Below are positions 1 to 11,800 of a DNA stretch of 64,000 nucleotides, in pieces. The DNA is from Erinaceus europaeus (lineage: Eukaryota > Chordata > Mammalia > Eulipotyphla > Erinaceidae). Every line of letters starts with the position of its first letter. Within the stretch, counting starts at the first letter, position 1. The notes beneath the pieces were generated by a model, which saw nothing but the letters and a program-made list of their open reading frames with translations, was not told the origin of the DNA and ran no database searches. Location of the stretch: contig NC_080166.1 in NCBI RefSeq assembly GCF_950295315.1, positions 97,221,141-97,285,140 of the forward strand, written 5' to 3'. The translations under genes and the position numbers were made by a program.

Positions 1-520
1 ATCCATAAACTACTGCAAAACATATACCTGAAAGCAGTAGTACACTAGAGTTTGCAGTGAGTACCCCCCTAACACTTCTTCTCCACTATTCCAAGCTTTG
101 GGTCCATGATTACTCAACAATTTGTTTGGCTTTGTATGTTAACTCTCTTTTCAGTCACCAGGTTCCAGATGTCATCAGGATGCTGGCCAGGCTTCCCTGG
201 ATTGACAACCCCACCAATGTGTCCTGGAGCTCCGCTTCCCCAGAGACCCACCCTACTAGGGAAAGAGAGAGGCAGACTGGGAGTATGGACCGACCAGTCA
301 ATGCCCATGTTCAGCGGGGAAGCAATTACAGAAGCCAGACCTTCCACCTTCTGCAACCCACAAAGACCCTGGGTCCATGCTCGCAGAGGGATAGAGAATG
401 GGAAAGCTATCAGGGGATGGGATGGGATATGGAGATTGGGTGGTGGGAATTGTGTGGAGTTGTACCCCTCCTACCCTATGGTTTTGTTAATTTATCCTTT
501 CTTAAATAAAAAAAAAATTT
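1..520 (+). mobile_element. L1 3' UTR end, continuing from left of the window
   Basis: This stretch is nearly the same as 23547-24055, the end of the better preserved L1 in this window. It ends in 'cttaaataaaaaaaaa', a polyadenylation signal running into an A tail. The open frames here lie in 3' UTR and are not genes. A pyrimidine-rich tract ending in AG at 160-161 is followed by gttccag, the same junction used by the spliced element at 14117-14596. The 5' part lies outside the window. Confidence 0.85.
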
Positions 521-524
521 TTTA

Positions 525-3500
525 AAGAATGAATTTTACTAGAAAGAATCTAATTTACCAACACTAAGGATGGTGTACAAGTTATCTATCAGAGACATCT
601 GTTGGTTTTCCCTTGTGTTATTTGGTTCTCAGATTTAGGCTAGTTATTGCATAGTTATTGGTATTCTAATAAAAAGGGGGAGATTTCTTTCGGAAAGAAA
701 ATCAAATAAGGTTCTAACATAAGAATTCTGAATGTACAGTTATTTTAAGTCTTTTAAGGGAATGTTGGAGTTTTGAAAAAGTGAAACTAATGAAATATTC
801 TTTAAGGACTAAGACACTGTTTCTTTTGTAATCACCAACACACCCCCAGCATCCAGAACAGTGTCCAATGTATCTTAGAAACAGTCAATATTTGCTGAAT
901 GGATAATTGAAAGACTTGAAAATTGGAAGACACACAAACAATGTAAATAGAAAACAGAAGGTTTCAATAATGCTTGATTTGAGTAAAAAAAAGAAATCCA
1001 TAAATCAGAAGTCACGGGAGGGGCAGAAAAGTTGGAAATACAATTTGGCTGCAGGGGAATTATGACATAAATGCTTGCTCAAATTTTTCACTACCCTTGC
1101 TATCTTTCAAGCTCAGTTGATTGCCTAAACTATAGTTCATTGGCAGTATACTCTCTTTGAATGAGACCCTATCCATGAGCAATTTCCAAGTGAATAACTA
1201 TGGCAGATTTGCATAGAATAAACCATAGACAAGCTAACCTTATTTTTAAAAAAGTGGACTGGTATGTGGGGTATGGAGACGGAAGAACTACAGGTGGCTT
1301 ACTTTAGCAAGTTAAGTAATTTAATGCAGTGATAATTTCTAGAAAGGAAATTGAGCTCCAATGAAGCATGCATGTCCTCTTCCATATTATCCGCAACAGT
1401 GCATATAATTTGCACACATTTAATTAACTAATAAAACTCCTATCAGTAACATCAGGCCTGGAAATGTCATTGTTGATGACATGCTGCTCCATCAGGTTTA
1501 GCTGATTGTTTTCTGTTTTGTTAACACCAGACCATGACCTATCCAAAGGCACTGCCTTGCACTTTAACTTGCTTTCAAATAGTTCTCCATTCACTTAATT
1601 ATTTTTTTTCCTATGTAAGATAGAATTTACAGGACTCTTTTCAAATGCAATGCCCTAATGAGACTATGATTTGAGAAAAAACGGAGGCACAGAAATAAAG
1701 TGTAATTCCTAAGTGGTTCACTAGGATACAGAGTATGTTCTAGCAGAGACCAGTCAGGTCACCCATTTATCAGAGATTTATAGTTTATCTCTCACTACAC
1801 AAGTAGAGAAACTTAGCCAGGGCCCTGGGATCAGACATTACCCAGGGTGGAGAGAAAGTCACCACAGCCAGTCGCCATATGGTTGATCAGAAGAGGTCAG
1901 GTAGGAACACACACATATGGCACCGTTAGCTAAGAAAGTTGTCAAGTGTGTGCCCTGTCAATCCTAAGCTTCAATAAGCATTTAATTGTAAAATGTATGC
2001 ATTAGGGCAGCAGCCAGACATTCAGATCCATGTATGATTGCTGTGGCAATCCAACCCTCTTCTGCCTGGGGGCAGGAGTCTTTGAATTATCTTGACCTGT
2101 CTTAGAGCAGGATTTTGTGATAACAAAACGTAGACTGAAATGCAGGCCTCATAGTTTATTATTAGTCAAAAGAATGCACCTTGTATACAAATAATGTATT
2201 GTGTAAACATAGATGCAAAGGTAAGAATGACGAAGTATCAGGAAGTCTGTGATCAGAAAACTTCTTGAACAGTCATTTAGAATCCTAGTGTGTACTTGTA
2301 AAATACTGCCAAGAAATAAAAGTCTTCAAGATAGAAGACAGAGAACAACAAATATTTTCCCATCTTATACAATATAAGCTTTTATGACATCAAATCCTAT
2401 TTTTCCCTGGAACTGAGGAGTCAGGATAAGTGCTATCTGTTCTCTATATCTTTATGTGGATATAATGTCCACTTTGTCCAGAAAGCATTTTTAGTTGGAT
2501 TCTGCCAGGTGATAACATGGAAGGAAATGTCATTCACTGTCTTTTTTACTTGGTAATGGGCAAATGGCTTCTGATAAGCAACAGATGACAACGTATGGTA
2601 TTTCCTTCCATGTTATCACCTGGCAGAATCTAATACAGGTCTCAATTTGTGCCAATCTTGTGTCCTAACATGTTGTTACCACTCTAGTCCAAATAAAAAA
2701 CCTTTATTAAAAAAAAAAAACTATGCTGGTTTAAGGTAGTGTTGGGAGTTTTTTCCTATTCCTGCTAATGCTGAATTTTGAAGACAAAATGCTTGACTTC
2801 TAAACAGTGGGCTTAGAAAAGTGAGGGGTTATGGCTTAGATATATAGAGCCTGATTAATCTAATTTGTCACATGATCAGATATGGAATGAAATGATACAA
2901 GAGAATTCTGCTGCCAGAAAATGAGATTGGAGGCCTAAAGGTTTATTTTAGGGTATTAGGACAAGATGTCAGGGAATGTGCAAGAAAAGCCACAAGTCAA
3001 CTTTAGAATGATAGCTTGGTAGATGAATATAGGAAGTCTAAATAAAGATGTCCTCTGGAAAGTAAGACAGGATGATATTTGGATTCAAACAGAAATCAGA
3101 AACTAAGGTTAAACAGAGAACTGTTTGTCACTGGCCATTATCTTAAGCATTTTTGATCTATGATAAGACATCCTTATGAGGCCCTCCTTTGTAAATCTAT
3201 ACATCTACATGGATAGATAGATGGAAAGGTGGGTGGATGGATGATGGTGAGTGAAAGAGAGAGGGAGATAAAGGGGTTTGGCATTCAGCTGATACCGATC
3301 TCTCTATCTATCACCTATCTATTCAATAATCCACAGATCAACTCATCTGTGTGTAAGTCTAACCAAACTAAAATGAGAGCTGATAAATATAAAATGCACA
3401 TGTATGTATGAAGCTGTTTTAAGTTGCAGAAGTAGTTAATTTATTTTAAACGAGATGTAATTCATAGTGTTTACCATCACATTTCTTGTTAATGAATGAG

Positions 3501-4769
3501 AAAGGAAATAGCACCACTAAATGCCAAATTGCAGCAATGTATAGCACCAATAATTAACCCCAAACAGTCATTTCACTAATGATATTTCCTTCAAGAAAAG
3601 TGAAGACATTAAAGTTGCCTTAATGGTTTAAAAACCATGGGCTTACCATGCATCACTGGAATGTGTGTACTGGCTGCTCTAGTGATATGACATAATTCTC
3701 CATTAATTTTACTTTTCAGTTCTGATTCCTGAATATGGTGATCAAATCAGAAAATCAGTTGTTCCTTCACTCACCAAGAGTTAATCATTTTGGCAACATT
3801 AATAGTAATATTTAGAAAGGTATAAAGCCCCCGAGCATCATTTGGTACTTATAAAATATTTTGGTAGAGATGCTAATAAATTTTGCAACCATTCACAAAA
3901 TAGACATTCACTGGTACAACTTTGATTTCTAACAGTGCACACTTCTCTTTTCACCTAAGGATGAATACCTTCAGTATTAAGCACAAATCAGTGGGGAGAG
4001 ATACTTTTGGAAGTTCAAATTTGTATTTGCTAAGCAATGTATCCATTACAAAAGATGAAAGATACTTACGATTTTAATAGCCACTTGAGTACTCCCTTGA
4101 AAAATATTTATTTAGAGCAAAATGAATTACATTTCCTTCCTAGGGATTGGAAAAATTAAGTTAGAACATTAGAAAATTCCTTCTCTTCTGTAAGATGACA
4201 GCCTCTAAATTATTGAAAAAGTCACTCCCAAATTTTCATTATCACTAAGTTCAATTAATAAGCCTGCTAATATTTATTTGAAATGTATTAAGTTTTTAAT
4301 AGTACTCACAGATAAACTCCATCTTACATCTTTGGTTGTTCTTCTAAAAGTCACTTAAATGATAAATATATTTGGACACCTTTTCCCTCCAAGTTATTTC
4401 TTCCTGACATAGTGGGAAAATGTTCCTCCCTCCTTTCTGTTCTCCCTTTTGTTGGGTTTAGAGCCCTTAATGATCAAAGAAACTCATTACAAGTGATGTC
4501 TTTCTGGATACCAATACCACAAAAAGATAGTACATTAGATACTCCTCCAGAAAGTTTAAAGACAAGGAAGTTGTTTGAGACAAACCAAAGGATCCTAATT
4601 AAACAGTGGAAACTCTAGGAACTTCTCTCTGAGAAGAGCTCTGCAATTATAATTTGATGTATAGTGAAGCCATGGGCACTGAGTGAGCTTTCATAATCCC
4701 TTTGATTACTTGTTCGGAATGGCTTACATAAAGGAATTAGAAGAGAATTCTGTAAAGCTAATGAAACTG
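525..4769. other. Mostly single-copy AT-rich DNA, no gene recognised
   Basis: I see no SINE or L1 signature and no exon-like open frame here. A stretch near 1600-1760 (gaggcacagaaataaag) faintly recalls the 3' part of a MIR element but is too decayed to assign. A short GATA/GGAT-rich patch lies at 3200-3245. An AATAAA followed by an A run near 2693-2718 could be the end of an old retroposed copy. Confidence 0.5.
2498..2630. repeat. Perfect 31-bp inverted repeat with a 71-base spacer
   Basis: Positions 2498-2528 are the exact reverse complement of 2600-2630, with 2529-2599 between. Pairing stops sharply on both sides. No transposon ends or target duplication are visible around it. It could fold as a hairpin, or it may record a template-switch inverted duplication. 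Confidence 0.9.
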
Positions 4770-5840
4770 CTTGTTTGGGAATCTCAGGACTCCCTGACTA
4801 GGACCCCAGCTGACGGGGTGGTCTGATAGTGACTAGTCATCATTAAAGTCTGCCAGTCTCTTGCCCTTATTCAGCTTTTGTAGTCCTTACTTTTATAAGA
4901 TTAGCTTTGGAGGTGAGTGAGGTAAATATAATAAGAAGTAGGTGAGGAGGGTATCTAAGTCTAAGTAGATGTTATTTCATTACGAACTTTTTCGGTCTTT
5001 CTACCTGCTTGCTGCATGTACTGACTCACTGCAAACTAGTGTGTACTTTTGCTTTCAGGTATATATTTTGCCCTAATTTATGGATACATAGGAACAAATG
5101 CCCTATCTCATGGGACCTGGTCTACATCTAGGTTTTGGGACTTTGTTAGGAAGTGAACCACCTGAAATGGAATTAGAGAATACTATGAAAGGAAAGATCT
5201 CACCCGAGTAATGATGCTGAAGGGTTGACATTCCACACCTGATATCTCTGGACACAGTCGGTAGTGAAGCTTGCTGAGATGGTACTTGTTGGACTGATTA
5301 AGCTGGGATCAGCAGAGGCAATATCATTTGGTATGAGTTGAGAGAGAATCATGCAGGCCTAAACCCTCTCTCCATTCTTACTGGTCATCTCTATCAGGAA
5401 CAACAAAACAGACCCCTTTGTGGGCCCCCATAGGACCTTACCCTCAATGTGGATCAACAGTGGTAGAGAATATTCCATCCTCCGAAGGTATGGGATACTC
5501 TATGTTCCACCTGAGGAAGATAGGTCCTGAAACTGAAGCATCTTGGAACATTCCTACTCATGACCACAGAATGTGAGCTCAGATCTACAGAGATGCAGAG
5601 GTCCATAGGCTCCTAAATTGAATATGGGACCCAGATCAAATCAAATTGATGGGATTTACATGTATGCACCTTTCTCATATTTGGGAGCCACACTCTTCCC
5701 TGATCCAGCTTTCTGATCCTTCTTCTAGCCATAACATCATCTTCCCAGACAATAACTTGGATCCACCTGCATATCCGATGTCAAGCTCAGGGAAAAAAGA
5801 AAATAAATAAAACTAGTATAGTCATGGGCCCTTTGTAACA
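4770..5840 (-). mobile_element. Old L1 3' UTR segment, inverted half
   Basis: Read on the minus strand, about 5034-5450 matches 23340-23610 of the younger L1: a gtgtccagaga motif, then cattactcgggtgaga, then a stretch ending in gtttgcagtgagt. Sequence on both sides, about 4770-5030 and 5450-5840, seems to be the same element but has no second copy here, so its edges are uncertain. It faces the plus-strand half at 5841-6270. Confidence 0.6.
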
Positions 5841-6270
5841 TAACTAAAATAGAACTACTAACTATCTACAAAATGGAGATCCCCCAACTCTTAATCTAAA
5901 CTATTCCAGCCTTTAGGTTCATGATTAGTCAACATTTGTTTGCCTTTATATGTTAACTCTTTTTTCAGCCACAGGTTCCAGATGCTACCATGATGTCAAC
6001 CAAACTTCTCTGGGCAGAGGACCCCACCAATGTGTCCTGGAGTTCTGCTTCCCCAGAGCCCCACCCCACTATGGAAAGAGAGAGACAGGCTGGGAGTATG
6101 AATCAACCAGTCAATTCCCATGTTCAGCAGGGAAGCAATTACAAAAGCCAGATGTTCCACTTCTGCACCTCATAATAACTCTGGGTCCATACTCCCAGAG
6201 GGATAAACAATAGGGAAGCTATCGGGGAGGGGATGGGATATGGAGTTCTGGTGGTGGGAATTGTGTGGAG
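5841..6270 (+). mobile_element. Old L1 3' UTR segment, direct half
   Basis: It matches 1-450 and 23620-24000 in the plus direction, including the pyrimidine tract and AG at 5973-5974 followed by gttccagatg. It stops after the 'ggtgggaattgtgtgga' motif without the usual last ~50 bp and without an A tail. With the opposed segment at its left it looks like a 5'-inverted L1. Confidence 0.75.
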
Positions 6271-6367
6271 ATTAATGCTTGGACCTCCAAGTCTCAACCA
6301 TGATAGTCTGTTTGTTACATAAACCACTGATTTGTCGTCACCCTTGTCCCTGCTTCTTAGTTTATGT

Positions 6368-6500
6368 CCCAATTGAAAGACCGAGATAGATGGAGAAACA
6401 CCAGAGCTCTTCTAGTGCCATAATCTCTCTCTTGGGTGCCCAAACTCAAACCTGGCAGCACAAGTGGCCAGACATGCACATTGTCTAGTGAGCTGTCTCT
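6368..6500 (-). mobile_element. Type D SINE, minus strand, decayed
   Basis: On the minus strand it starts 'tctggagagacagctcact' and carries a degenerate B box (caggtttgagttt). The same head is seen at 47705-47812. The body after the head is short and diverged. Confidence 0.6.
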
Positions 6501-9130
6501 CCAGATCCATAATTGCCATATTTATATCAAAAGGAAAAGATATCCTTTATCAAATTCACTTCTTTATCAGGTATAACAGGAGGCCCAACCACCTAACCTC
6601 AGGCAGGAAAAAAAATGATACAATGAAAAGAATACAAAACAGTTGCAATGGTATAAGTGAAAATGTATGTCTTGTCTTGGAATTTTACTGGTGAGATCAT
6701 GTGTTCTGTGTGGTAACAACTCAGAAATACCTTGACAAAGTAACCTTCCAAGTCACTGCAGCCAGGTTTTCAAAGCCCAAGCTTTTCTACTGGACCACTA
6801 CTGCCATTTCTACATGATCCATCTATGTGATTCTGTAGTCATTTGCACAACCCCAATCTCTAGTAGAAAAAGGAGCACTTCAATTGATATTACAGTGTGA
6901 GCAAAATCAAGATTTTTCCCATTATCTTTTGTAGATTTTAGATTTTTAAATTATTTTTCTTCTGAATATGTGTAGCACCCATCCATTGTAGCAGTTTTAG
7001 AAAATAAAAGACAGAAAAAGAAAGGATATATTTAGCCTCCTATAATTCCACAAATCCAAAGAAGAATAATGTTTAGCGTCTGGTCTGCATCTCATGAATA
7101 ACGATGATATGATGCTTTCTTTCCTTAGGTAAGATTTTTATCTTACAAACCAAGTCCCACACAGCAGTTAAGAAAATTCTTTCATCTGGAGACTGTGGGG
7201 GGAAAAATTGGAGACAAGGGTATGAAAATCAGGCTTCCAGAATCTTCCTCACACCTACTCTAATATCTTTGAAATGGAGTAAGATGAGAAAGAAGCCTTT
7301 TACTTACAAACATATTCCAAGATGAGAATCATAGGAGGATAACTACTCCGGGCTTCTTCTACGTCCCAGACCTAGCAGGATAGTACTGGTAAGTTCTGAA
7401 CTCCAGAGAGAACCAAGGACACGACATGCAAGAACTAAGGGATAGTCACTGCCCGTCTCTTACTATGTCCCTATGATGAAGAAATGTATGTCACAACACA
7501 TTGCCAAGATCACCTGAAGGCACAGAGGCAGGCAGCAAAGTAGGTACCCATCTTGCAGATTTCAAGGAAAACTGCATATATCAATGAATTAAACTGAACA
7601 TACCTTCCTGCAGAATTAAAGGAACAGATTAGAAAGAGGGGTTTGGTCAATCCAAGTATCTCAGTATCCCTCCTTAAAGAACTCATTAAGTCTGCTCCCA
7701 GGTGCAAATCTTGGGAAAAGAAGAGAGTAGCAACTCTAATAGGAAGTTGGAGGCTAAAGTTGCTGGACATTTAGTCCATAGACAGTGTGCAAAAATTAAA
7801 GACTACTTTGTAGGAAAAAATACAATAATATTTCCCATCCAAAGTCACCATTCCATCCCATTTCTACCATTCCTAGAACAAGGCACTCAAGAGGAGGTCA
7901 GTACCTATCACAGGAAATTCAAAAGAGTCTAGTCTCCTTCCTATTTAGAACTGTGGGTGCTCATTTTTTTTCCTTCAGAACCCTGCCTCTGTGAATAATT
8001 ATATTCCATAGTAAGAAATCTTCTATTTCTTAGATCCATTGTATCAGTCTAGATGCAATAATGTCCTTAAATTCTACTAAAATTCTGGCTCTGGAAAAGT
8101 GATCTATCATTCTGTGTTGCCGTGTGTGTGCGTGTGCGTGTGTTTTGTGCTTCTGCCACCTACTCACAAATCCATGTTGATGCCCTTTTCACTACCTCCG
8201 GGCTCCCTTGCCACCCACATTGACTACCCAGATCCATGTGCCAAGCTAGTCCCTGAATCCCCACAGAAACCTATGCATGACTATGCTCATTCATTCTCTA
8301 AGTGATTTTCACTCTGGGGTTTCAATAAACCTTCTGGTCTCTATTTTCTGCTTGGTGGGAGACACTCTTTATCCTGCTCTGATGTTTTTAAATTGGAGCC
8401 AGTGGCTTCTGAATGGATACTCCTTTTCAGGCCCACTCTAAGAGCAAGACATTTTCAGTATGATAATGTTTCTTAATTTCTTTTCTGAAAAACTTTCCTC
8501 TTTTCTCAAGGACTTGGGGTAATAAGTTCTTTAAAAAAAATCCCCAGTTTAACAATATAAGAGGGAAGCAAGACTAGTTTGTATTTTGCTGTTTTTTTTT
8601 TCCTAACAAAGAGTTTAACTTTTGTCTTGCCCATTAAACTGTTTATTTAAAATGTTTTGGTATATAGATCAAGAAACCAGATATCTAAAATGGTGGGATT
8701 CTACTTGGTGTAGTAGCTTCATGTGTTAATGGAAATTCACACATGCACAATGCTTGCTAAGCAGTAAACTTACCCTGTCTTCTTTGAGATAAATAATCAT
8801 GCACAGAACCTCTGGCTCAGTCTCCTCATGTTGAAATGCTTCTTCCCATTAGCATTCGAATTTCTATTTCATACTCCAGTGCCTCAGACATGTTCTCCAT
8901 TTTTCAAAAGTATATTTAGTATTATTTCAATTCCAGATTATTACCAATTTGATATTTAGCCATAATTCCTTAGTTTAAATAAGCAAATATTTGCATATGA
9001 TATCATATGTATTTCCATATGTTCATTATAAATATAGCTATATATGTACACAAAAAGTATATACATACATAACCTAATTTGTTGTGCATTTTCACAATTC
9101 CATAAAATGTATTTTCACAATGAAACAGAG
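6501..9130. other. Single-copy AT-rich DNA, no gene recognised
   Basis: No repeat family or exon was recognised. A short GT/GC-rich stretch (gtgtgtgcgtgtgcgtgtg) lies at 8122-8141. The open frames here are short and lack any recognisable protein signature. Confidence 0.5.
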
Positions 9131-9134
9131 TGGT

Positions 9135-9300
9135 AGAGTAGGCTGGCAGTTGGTGCAATGGCTATGATGTTGAACTCTCATGTATGAGTTCCTAAGTTCA
9201 ACTGCTAGAATTACATGTGCTGGAGAGAAGGACTGACTCTCTCCTTTACATATATGTACCTTCTCTCTTTCAGATAGATAGGTTAGACAGATGATAGCTA
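9135..9300 (+). mobile_element. Type E SINE
   Basis: The head reads 'gcaatggctatgatgttgaactctcatgtatgagttcctaagttc' in pieces like the type E copy at 57200-57349, followed by a 'catgtgctggagagaag' region and a CT-rich body. It is strongly diverged, and its tail merges into a GATA-like patch. Confidence 0.6.
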
Positions 9301-9354
9301 GATAAATTAGTAAACAGAAAAACAGATATTCAATAGATGGGTTGAATGGAGGGG

Positions 9355-11600
9355 ATAGGGATCCACTTGGAATTTACTTTTGTGTTTGGTGAAAAATAGT
9401 AGTTCAGTTTCATTATTTTGGATGTTTCAACCCATTTTTTTTGCAAAACCATTTGTTGAAGAGACTCTGCTTTCCCCATTTAATAGTCTGGGCACCTTTG
9501 TCAAAGATTAGATGTCCATAGGTGTGGGGGCTTACTTCTGGGCTCTCAATTCTATTCCACTGGTCAGTGTGTCTATTCATGTTCCAGTACAAAGCAGTTA
9601 GGATTACAATGGCCCTACAATACAACTTGAAATCTGGAAGTGTGATGCCTCCCGTTCTGTTCTTTCTTCTCAAGATTGTTTTGGCAATTCTAGGTCTTTT
9701 CTGGTTCCAGGTAAGGATTTGTAGCATTTGTTCTACTTCTCCTAAAATTGTGGTTGGGATCTTGATGGGAATTGCATTAAATCTGTATATAGCTCTGGGT
9801 AGTATATTCATATTGATGATGTTAATTCTTCCAACCCTGAACATGGAATATCTTTCCACTTCGGTGTATCTTTTTCGATTTCCTTGATTAGTGACTCATA
9901 ATTTTCAGTATACAAGTCTTTCACTTCTTTGGTTAGGCTTATTCCTAGATATTTTATTGTTTTAGTTGCTATAGTAAAAGGGTATTGATTTCTGGATTTC
10001 ATCTTCTTCTAACTTAGTGTTTGCATAGAGGAATGCCACTGACTTTTGTATGTTAATTTTGTAGCCTGACACTTACTGTATTGCCTGATGATTTCCAAAA
10101 GGTTCTTGTTGGATTCTTTAGGTTTTTCTATGTATACTATCATGTCATCTGCAAATCTTCTTCTCTTCCAATCTGTATGCCTTTAATTCCTTGCTCCTGC
10201 CTAATTGCTATGGAAAGAACTTCCAACACTATGTTGCATAGTAATGGTAATAGTGGGCAGCCCTGTCTAGTACCTGATCTGAGGGGAAATGCTTCCAGTT
10301 TTTCACCATTAGTATGATGTTGGCTGTAGGTTTGTTATATATAGACTCCACTATCTTCAGGAATTTTCCATCTATTCCCATTTTTTGTAGCATTTTTATC
10401 ATAAGGGGGTGTTGGTATTTTGTCAAAAGCTTTCTCTTCATCTATTGATATGACCATGTGGTTTTTATTCTTGCTTTTATTGATGTGGTGGATCACGTTG
10501 ATTGATGTACGTACATTAAACCAACCTTGCGTCCCTGGCATAAACCCTACTTGGTCATGATGAACAATCTTTTTAATATACAGCCGTATCCAGCTGGAGA
10601 GAATTTTGTTCAATATTTTAGCATCTCTGTTCATCAGAGATTTTGGTCTGTAGTTTTCTTTTTTGTTGTGTTCCTGCCTGCTTTTGGTATCAGAATGACG
10701 TTGGCTTCATAGAAGCTGGCAGGGAGTAGTCCTGTGTCTTCAACTTCTGAAAGACTTTTAAAAGTAGAAGCATGAACTCTGCCTTGAAAGTTTTGTAGAA
10801 TTCATTTGTAAAACCATCTGGTCCCGGACTTTTATTCTTGGGAAGGTTTTTGATAACTGTTTCAATTTTGTTAGCTGTGGTGGGGCTATTCATCTTATCT
10901 AGTTCCTCTTTATTTAATTTTGGAAGTTTGTAGGTATCTAGGAAATCATACATTTCTTCCAGGTTCTCTAGCTTGGTGGCATATATTTGTTCATAGAAGC
11001 CTCACATGATACATTGAATTTCTGTGGTGTCTGTTCTGATGTTTCCTCATTCATTTACGATCCAATTTATTTGGGTCTTCTCCCCTTTTTTGTTTTGTGA
11101 TTCTAGCTAAAAGTTTGTCGATTTTGTTCACTCTTTAGAAGAACCAATATTTACTTTTGTTGATCTTTTGTACGGCTTTCTTATTTTCAATGTTATTTAT
11201 TTCTGCCCTAACTTTAGTTATTTCTGTCCTTCTGGTTGCTTTAGGCTTCCTTTGTTCTTCTTCTTCTAGGTCTTTAAGGTGTGCAATCAGGTTGTTTATT
11301 TGAGCTTTTTCTTGTTTCCTAATGTGTGCTTGGATGGCTATGAACTTCCCTCTCAGTACTGCCTTAGCTGTGTCCCAAATATTTTGATAGCTTGTGTCTC
11401 TCAAAACATTTTGATTTCTTCCTTTATTTCCTCTTTGATCCAGGAGTTGTTAAGTAGTGTACTGTTGAGCTTCAAACATTTTGGGACTATTACTAATCTT
11501 TTTTTGATTGTTAAGTGTTAGTTTAATTCCAATGTGGTCTAAGAAGATGCTTGTGATGATTTCAATGCTCTTAAATTTGCTGATGCTGTCTTTGTGGATT
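9355..11600 (-). pseudogene. Decayed L1 ORF2 (endonuclease end to past the RT domain)
   Basis: Read from 11600 down to 9355, the translation follows the order of a mammalian L1 ORF2 protein. First come the end of the endonuclease region (SDHIGIKL), then NIWDTAKAVLRGKFIAIQA (11404-11135), then KNKSPGPDGFTNEFYK (10953-10690), then [23 protein letters not shown] and the AFDKI block (10634-10335). The catalytic FADD lies at 10144-10155, followed by [15 protein letters not shown] (10002-9808) and the post-RT part ending near [11 protein letters not shown] and YYFSPNTKVNSK. In an active L1 this protein nicks DNA and copies the L1 RNA at the target. Here the frame is broken many times, so it is dead. 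The copy has no ORF1 and no 3' UTR attached. Confidence 0.9.
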
Positions 11601-11602
11601 TT

Positions 11603-11800
11603 CATTTTTAATTATTTTTTTAATTTCTCTATTGGGGAATTAATGTTTTACATTTGAAAGTAAATGCAATAGTTTGTACATGCATAACATTTCCCAGTTT
11701 TTCTCAATTTCCCGGTCAGTTCTCTGTTCCCAGATGTCAGCACAGAGTCTGCCCCCTGCTGCTCCAGAGTCTAAGGGCAGTAATGATGGATACTCACAGT
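11603..11800 (-). mobile_element. Probable L1 3' UTR end of another subfamily, minus strand
   Basis: The T-rich start (aattatttttttaatttc) followed by 'attggggaattaatgttttaca' and 'gtttgtacatgcataacat' recalls, from memory only, the end of another hedgehog L1 3' UTR lying with its tail to the left. No second copy exists in this window to confirm it. The right edge is uncertain. Confidence 0.4.

Noticed and set aside
57..525. Overlapping frames of 139-150 codons, also seen near 14226-14567 and 23667-24096
   Set aside because: The same frames recur in every L1 3' UTR copy and carry no known domain; they are chance frames in a repeated UTR.
2600..2720. Processed pseudogene ending in AATAAA and an A run
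   Set aside because: The A run is short, no duplication is visible and no protein or mRNA could be recognised; kept only as a remark.
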